DNA of 64,000 bases from DATEDA01 sp963789885 (lineage in GTDB: Bacteria; Pseudomonadota; Gammaproteobacteria; Burkholderiales; SG8-39): positions 124,001 through 188,000 of the forward strand of contig CAWBNB010000071.1 of the NCBI GenBank assembly GCA_963789885.1, given 5' to 3'. A program made the translations under genes and the position numbers. This document shows positions 60,833-64,000 of the stretch, piece by piece. Under the pieces are notes generated by a model. The model was not told the DNA's origin. It saw only the letters and a list, made by a program, of their open reading frames with translations, and made no database searches. Within the stretch, counting starts at the first letter, position 1; each line of letters begins with the position of its first letter.

Positions 60833-61270
60833 CTACCGCATGACCAGGACGGGAATCTTCGAGTGCGTGAGCACCTTGTGGGTCTCGCTGCCGAGCACGA
60901 GCGCCGCCACGCCCCGGCGGCCGTGGGAGGCCATGAAGATCAGGTCGCAGCCCTCGCTCGCCGCGGTCCAGATGATCTCCTCCCAGGGGTTCTCGCGCTC
61001 CTTGCGCAGCACGGCGCAGGCAACGCCGGCCTCGCGCGCTGAGCGCTCGGCGTAGTCGAGGGCCCGGCGAGCGCTCGCCTCCGAGCGCTCGGCATGCTCC
61101 CGGACTTGCGCGGCGATGCCCGACGGGTTCTCGCCCTCGGGATAGAAGGGCGGCGTGACGTGCAGCGCGGTGACCCGCGCCCCGAGCGCCTTCGCTAGAC
61201 GGATCCCCTCCCCGACGGCGCGTGCGGAGAGCTCGGAGCCGTCGGTGGGCAACAGAATGTGCCGGTACAT
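60833..61270 (-). CDS. Universal stress protein (UspA family)
   Basis: A 145-residue cytosolic ATP-binding type Usp: ILLPTDGSELSARAV, DLIFMASHGRRGVAALVLGS (the G-x2-G-x9-G-S/T nucleotide motif) and HSKIPVLVMR. An FNR-type box 60 nt upstream with TATCTT as -10 predicts a 25-nt leader. Usp genes are classic members of low-oxygen regulons. Confidence 0.93.
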   Translation of the reverse strand: MYRHILLPTDGSELSARAVGEGIRLAKALGARVTALHVTPPFYPEGENPSGIAAQVREHAERSEASARRALDYAERSAREAGVACAVLRKERENPWEEIIWTAASEGCDLIFMASHGRRGVAALVLGSETHKVLTHSKIPVLVMR

Positions 61271-61329
61271 CGCGCTTCTCCTCTTCGGGATGGGCCAGCA
61301 GCAAGATAACCCCCTGGGCCGAGGGGCGT

Positions 61330-61343
61330 TTGATATTCGTTAA
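61330..61343 (-). promoter_or_regulatory. FNR/DNR box before uspA
   Basis: TTGAT-ATTC-GTTAA; on the minus strand -41.5 gives a start at 61295, with TATCTT (61308-61303). Confidence 0.75.
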
Positions 61344-61504
61344 ATCGGGCGCGGGCCTGCCGCCCCAGGGGGCCTTTCGGACCAGCCACCGTATCGCCCG
61401 GCGAGGTCGGCCAGCCACCACGCGATGGCGGCCACCCCCTGCACGGTGCCGACGAAGAAGAACGCCCGGTGCGGGGCGGCGGCGAGAAGGGCGAAACGAC
61501 GCAT
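61340..61504 (-). pseudogene. 5' fragment of an nnrS-like gene
   Basis: ATG 61504 (minus) opens a 54-residue frame, RRFALLAAAPHRAFFFVGTV then GVAAIAWWLADLAGRYGGW, which resembles the start of the heme- and copper-binding membrane protein NnrS. Full NnrS has about 400 residues and 12 spans; here a stop codon follows the first helix and uspA begins at once. It has an FNR-type box upstream (61537-61550). It is either a truncated gene or, less likely, a small independent protein. Confidence 0.5.
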
Positions 61505-61536
61505 GACCCAGCGTAACGCCCGCCCGCCGCACCCCC

Positions 61537-61550
61537 TTAACGCAGATCAA
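61537..61550. promoter_or_regulatory. FNR/DNR box between the nnrS fragment and the regulator at 61585
   Basis: TTAAC-GCAG-ATCAA. Plus strand -41.5 gives 61585, the GTG start itself, with GAGCAT (61573-61578); minus strand gives 61502, two nt from ATG 61504. Confidence 0.75.
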
Positions 61551-61584
61551 AGTCGCCGCAGCGGAGCCGCCGGAGCATCGCAGC

Positions 61585-62274
61585 GTGGCCACCGGTCCCG
61601 TCCGCGCCCAGGATTTCCTCAAGAACGTGCCGCTCTTCCGCGAGCTGGCGCCGGAGGAGCTCGACCGCATCGCGGCCGCCACCGCGCAGGTCCGCGCGCC
61701 GGCCGGCACGATCCTCTTCCGCCGCGGCGAGCCCTGCGTGGGATTCCACGTGATCGCGTACGGGCAGGTGAAGCTCGCCTTCAGCACTGCCAACGGCACC
61801 GAGAAGGTGCTCGAGATCCTAGGGCCCGGGTCGAGCTTCGGCGAGGCAGTGATGTTCCTCGACCGGCCTTACGTCGTGCTCGCGGAGACCCTCGCCGACT
61901 CGTTGCTGCTCGCGATCGGCAAACACGCCGTCTTCGCCGAGCTCGAGCGCAATCCGAAGTTCGCCCGGAAGATGCTCGCCGGCCTGGCGCAGCGCCTCCA
62001 CCGGCTGGTGCACGACCTGGAGGCGCACACGCTGCGCAGCGGCACGCAGCGGGTGATCGGTTACCTCCTGCGCGACCTGCCGGAGGAGGCGTCGAGCGGG
62101 CCGGTCGCGGTCGAGCTCGCTACGAGCAAGGGCGTCCTTGCCTCGCGGCTCAACATTACCCGCGAGCACTTCTCCCGGATCCTCCACGAACTCTCCTCCG
62201 GCGGGCTGATCGAGGTGCACGGAAGAACGATTCGCATTCTCGACCTCGCGCGCCTGCGGGCGTTCGAAGGCTGA
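61585..62274 (+). CDS. CRP/FNR-family regulator, Dnr-type (Dnr2)
   Basis: A 229-residue paralogue of Dnr1 with the same architecture (FLKNVPLFRELAPEELDRIA, ILFRRGEPCVGFHVIAYGQV, VLEILGPGSSFGEAVMFLDR, HTH TSKGVLASRLNITREHFSRI). The recognition helix again has E-x-x-SR. No FNR-type cysteine cluster. GTG 61585 coincides with the transcript start predicted from the upstream box, so autoregulation and a leaderless mRNA are possible. Confidence 0.9.
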   Translation: MATGPVRAQDFLKNVPLFRELAPEELDRIAAATAQVRAPAGTILFRRGEPCVGFHVIAYGQVKLAFSTANGTEKVLEILGPGSSFGEAVMFLDRPYVVLAETLADSLLLAIGKHAVFAELERNPKFARKMLAGLAQRLHRLVHDLEAHTLRSGTQRVIGYLLRDLPEEASSGPVAVELATSKGVLASRLNITREHFSRILHELSSGGLIEVHGRTIRILDLARLRAFEG

Positions 62275-62334
62275 CAGCGGCCGCGGCAGCGCGTCACATG
62301 CCGTGCGCGACTGCGCCCGGCGCATGGACCGCGT

Positions 62335-62348
62335 TTGATCTGGATCAC
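62335..62348 (+). promoter_or_regulatory. FNR/DNR box before the radical SAM gene
   Basis: TTGAT-CTGG-ATCAC; predicted start near 62383 with CATACA (62373-62378) as -10, giving a 76-nt leader. Confidence 0.8.
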
Positions 62349-62393
62349 AGAACGTACCGGCGGCGCTGGCAACATACAAACACTCCTGGTGTT

Positions 62394-62437
62394 TGGCGGA
62401 ATTGCCCAAGTTCGAAAGAACCGAAAGCGTTCCGCCA
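62394..62437 (+). promoter_or_regulatory. Structured 5' leader of the radical SAM mRNA
   Basis: TGGCGGAA (62394-62401) pairs perfectly with TTCCGCCA (62430-62437); inside lies GTTC-GAAA-GAAC (62410-62421), a GNRA tetraloop hairpin. The structure sits between the predicted start and the ribosome site CTGGGAG. Confidence 0.5.
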
Positions 62438-62458
62438 ATTTTTTTCTGGGAGAAAACC

Positions 62459-63466
62459 GTGGGCATCACCGAACGCATCGACCGCATCACGCTCCTCACC
62501 GACGAGTACCGGAGCGAAACCCCGCCGGTCCCGAAGAGCGTCAAGATCGAGCTCACCGCGCGCTGCGACTTCAAGTGCTTCTTCTGCGCCTCGCACATGC
62601 GGTTGCGTGAGAAGAAGGACATCTCGTGGGGCTTCTTCGCCCGGATCGTGCGCGAGATGCGCGACCGCGGGGTCGAGGAGCTCGGCCTCTTCTACCTCGG
62701 CGAGTCGTTCCTGGTGCCGTGGCTGCCGGAAGCGGTCCGCTATGCGAAGCAGGAGTGCGGCTACGAGTACGTCTTCCTCACCACCAACGGCCGCATGGCC
62801 GAGCCCGATCGCGTGCACGCCTGCATGGAGGCGGGGCTCGACAGCCTGAAGTTCAGCTACAACTTCGCCGACGCGTTCCAGTTCCACGAGGTGACCGGTG
62901 TCCGACCGCAGGCGTTCCGAAAGATCACCGAGAACCTCCGGGCCGCGCACGAGGTCCGCGACATGGTCGAGGCGACGACCAGCCACCGGTGCGGGCTGTA
63001 TGCGTCGAGCATCCTCTACGACGGCGACCAGCACACGCGGATGAAGCAGGCCGTCGAGGGGATCCTGCCCTACGTGGACGAGCACTACTGGCTGCCGCTA
63101 TACGGCCAGGCCGGCCTGACGAGCGGCGCGAAAGGCACCCGGCCGACCGCGGGCAACCAGGGGCGAGTCGGCGCGCTCCGCAAACCCCTGCCGTGCTGGT
63201 CGCTCTTCACCGAAGGCCACATCACTTTCGACGGCCACCTCTCGGCGTGCTGCTTCGACCACGACGGCCGGTTCAACATGGGCGATCTGAACGCCCTCTC
63301 GTTCATGGAGGCGTGGCACAGCGAGCCGTTCCGACGGCTCCGGCGCGCGAACCTGGCCGAGGACGTCGCGGGGACCGTGTGCGAGAAGTGCCTCGCCTAC
63401 GACGAGTGCGAATCGAAGCCGCAGCCGGTCACGCTCCTGCGGCGCGCCGAGGGCGCGCCCATGTGA
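62459..63466 (+). CDS. Radical SAM/SPASM protein under FNR-type control
   Basis: A 335-residue radical SAM protein: TARCDFKCFFCASHMR (CxxxCxxC), a barrel with LGLFYLGESFLVPWLPEA, and a C-terminal SPASM-like set (LPCWSLFTEGHITFDG, LSACCFDHDGRFNMGDLN, CEKCLAYDECES). GTG 62459 is chosen for CTGGGAG 7 nt upstream; the frame extends to TTG 62393. SPASM enzymes act on peptides or assemble cofactors. Its box and place among denitrification genes suggest a role in cofactor or peptide maturation for that pathway; substrate unknown. Confidence 0.85.
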   Translation: MGITERIDRITLLTDEYRSETPPVPKSVKIELTARCDFKCFFCASHMRLREKKDISWGFFARIVREMRDRGVEELGLFYLGESFLVPWLPEAVRYAKQECGYEYVFLTTNGRMAEPDRVHACMEAGLDSLKFSYNFADAFQFHEVTGVRPQAFRKITENLRAAHEVRDMVEATTSHRCGLYASSILYDGDQHTRMKQAVEGILPYVDEHYWLPLYGQAGLTSGAKGTRPTAGNQGRVGALRKPLPCWSLFTEGHITFDGHLSACCFDHDGRFNMGDLNALSFMEAWHSEPFRRLRRANLAEDVAGTVCEKCLAYDECESKPQPVTLLRRAEGAPM

Positions 63467-63483
63467 CGGCGCGGCCGGCCGAT

Positions 63484-63529
63484 TTGATCTGGATCACGGT
63501 CGCTCCGAACCGCTTTTGATCCGGATCAC
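63484..63529 (+). promoter_or_regulatory. Two tandem FNR/DNR boxes before the DUF6455 gene
   Basis: TTGAT-CTGG-ATCAC (63484-63497) and TTGAT-CCGG-ATCAC (63516-63529), centres 32 bp apart (three helical turns). The proximal box predicts a start near 63564. Confidence 0.8.
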
Positions 63530-63587
63530 GGCGCCACCCGGGCGATGCGCCCACGATGAAGCCGTATCCACTGATGGAGGACGAGCG

Positions 63588-63929
63588 ATGGACCCCCTCT
63601 TCACAACGAACGAACTGGTCACTTTCCTGTCGATCGCGGTCATCCTGGGCCTGCTCGCGGCGACGGTGGCCTACTCGTGGCGCGTCGCTGCCGCTTCCAT
63701 GGCGGCGGGAGGCGGGTCGCGGTTCGGCAGCGTCGTGCGATCCCTCGGCATCGACGTCGCCCGCTTCAGCGACGAGCGCGCGCTGCGCGCGGCCGCAGTC
63801 AGCGTGCGGCGCTGCCTGAGCTGCCGGCACCAGGACGCCTGCGACGCGTGGCTCGCCGACCCCGGGCACAAGGGCGTGCCGCCCGATTGTCCGAACGAGG
63901 CGTTCCTGCGCGAGCTCTCGCGGTCGTAG
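63588..63929 (+). CDS. DUF6455 family protein
   Basis: A 113-residue protein with an N-terminal membrane span (LVTFLSIAVILGLLAATVAY) and a C-terminal DUF6455 region with four cysteines (RRCLSCRHQDACDAWL, PPDCPNEAFL), probably metal or cluster binding. GGAGG precedes ATG 63588. Recurrent near denitrification and nitrate-respiration genes; function unknown. Controlled by two FNR-type boxes. Confidence 0.87.
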   Translation: MDPLFTTNELVTFLSIAVILGLLAATVAYSWRVAAASMAAGGGSRFGSVVRSLGIDVARFSDERALRAAAVSVRRCLSCRHQDACDAWLADPGHKGVPPDCPNEAFLRELSRS

Positions 63930-63940
63930 CCGCTGACCGA

Positions 63941-64000
63941 TCAGCGCGACCGGCGGTCGATCACGCGCTTCGCCTTGCCGGCCGAGCGCTCGATCGAACC
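63941..64000 (-). CDS. C-terminal end of a phenylacetate-CoA ligase-like gene (partial)
   Basis: The last 19 residues on the minus strand read GSIERSAGKAKRVIDRRSR before the stop at 63941. GKAKRVIDRR is the usual C-terminal signature of PaaK-type AMP-forming ligases. The rest is beyond the window. Confidence 0.6.
   Translation of the reverse strand, partial: GSIERSAGKAKRVIDRRSR

Noticed and set aside
59766..61799. A 677-residue minus-strand frame ending in the Dnr1 domain
   Set aside because: Its upstream part is out-of-frame sequence of uspA, sirB2 and Dnr2; the regulator starts at ATG 60455.

Overview
The window is very GC-rich (about 70% by eye), with dense genes, ATGA-type overlaps and TAGAAT-like -10 boxes. 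Gene content fits a denitrifying betaproteobacterium (Burkholderiales/Rhodocyclales-like): the dapF-DUF484-xerC and hslVU-dksA neighbourhoods, an SAH riboswitch before ahcY, and a complete nirS/heme d1 cluster. No tRNA, rRNA, CRISPR array or insertion sequence was seen.

Layout. 1-10.8 kb is an accessory signalling/secretion region: two paralogous membrane histidine kinases, three paralogous NarL-type response regulators, a B12-type radical SAM enzyme, and remnants of a two-partner secretion pair (tpsA, tpsB), both truncated at abrupt junctions. 11-14.8 kb is the methyl cycle (metK, SAH riboswitch, ahcY, metF). 14.9-20.6 kb is housekeeping (lpxL-like, Gfo/Idh, dapF, DUF484, xerC, rlmI-like). 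20.6-26 kb is a zinc module (zur, COG0523 GTPase, cysteine-poor dksA, ZnuD-like receptor, frameshifted tonB). 26-31.5 kb holds a STAS protein, hslVU, a copper chaperone, a PP-loop ATPase and hsp20 with a sigma-32 promoter.

31.5-42 kb is the cytochrome cd1 nitrite reductase cluster: nirE divergent from nirS-nirM, then nirC-F-DL-G-H-J-N, followed by a c'-like lipoprotein and DUF4202. 42-50.3 kb holds hemerythrins, heme A synthase and an operon for a CuA heme-copper enzyme whose catalytic subunit has Gln where oxygen reductases have the cross-linked Tyr, with ctaB and sco. This points to an eNOR-like nitric oxide reductase. 53-59.7 kb holds a second, stranger redox cluster: cytochrome b fused to ferredoxin and flavin reductase, cytochrome b fused to two [4Fe-4S] clusters and a FlpD/MvhD domain, a divergent heme-copper subunit I, a CtaA-like membrane protein and DUF2249. 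59.7-64 kb has two Dnr-type CRP/FNR regulators, uspA, a radical SAM/SPASM protein and DUF6455.

The right half is tied together by about a dozen FNR/DNR-type boxes (TTGAT-N4-ATCAA class). Most have a plausible -10 at the -41.5 geometry, and several place the transcript start on or within 2 nt of the start codon. No NorB/NorC or NosZ is present, so the two unusual heme-copper proteins are the candidate NO-consuming enzymes downstream of NirS.

Caveat: at least nine apparent frameshifts occur, many in G/C runs and some in genes that should be essential to an otherwise intact pathway (nirDL), so part of the disruption is probably sequence error.
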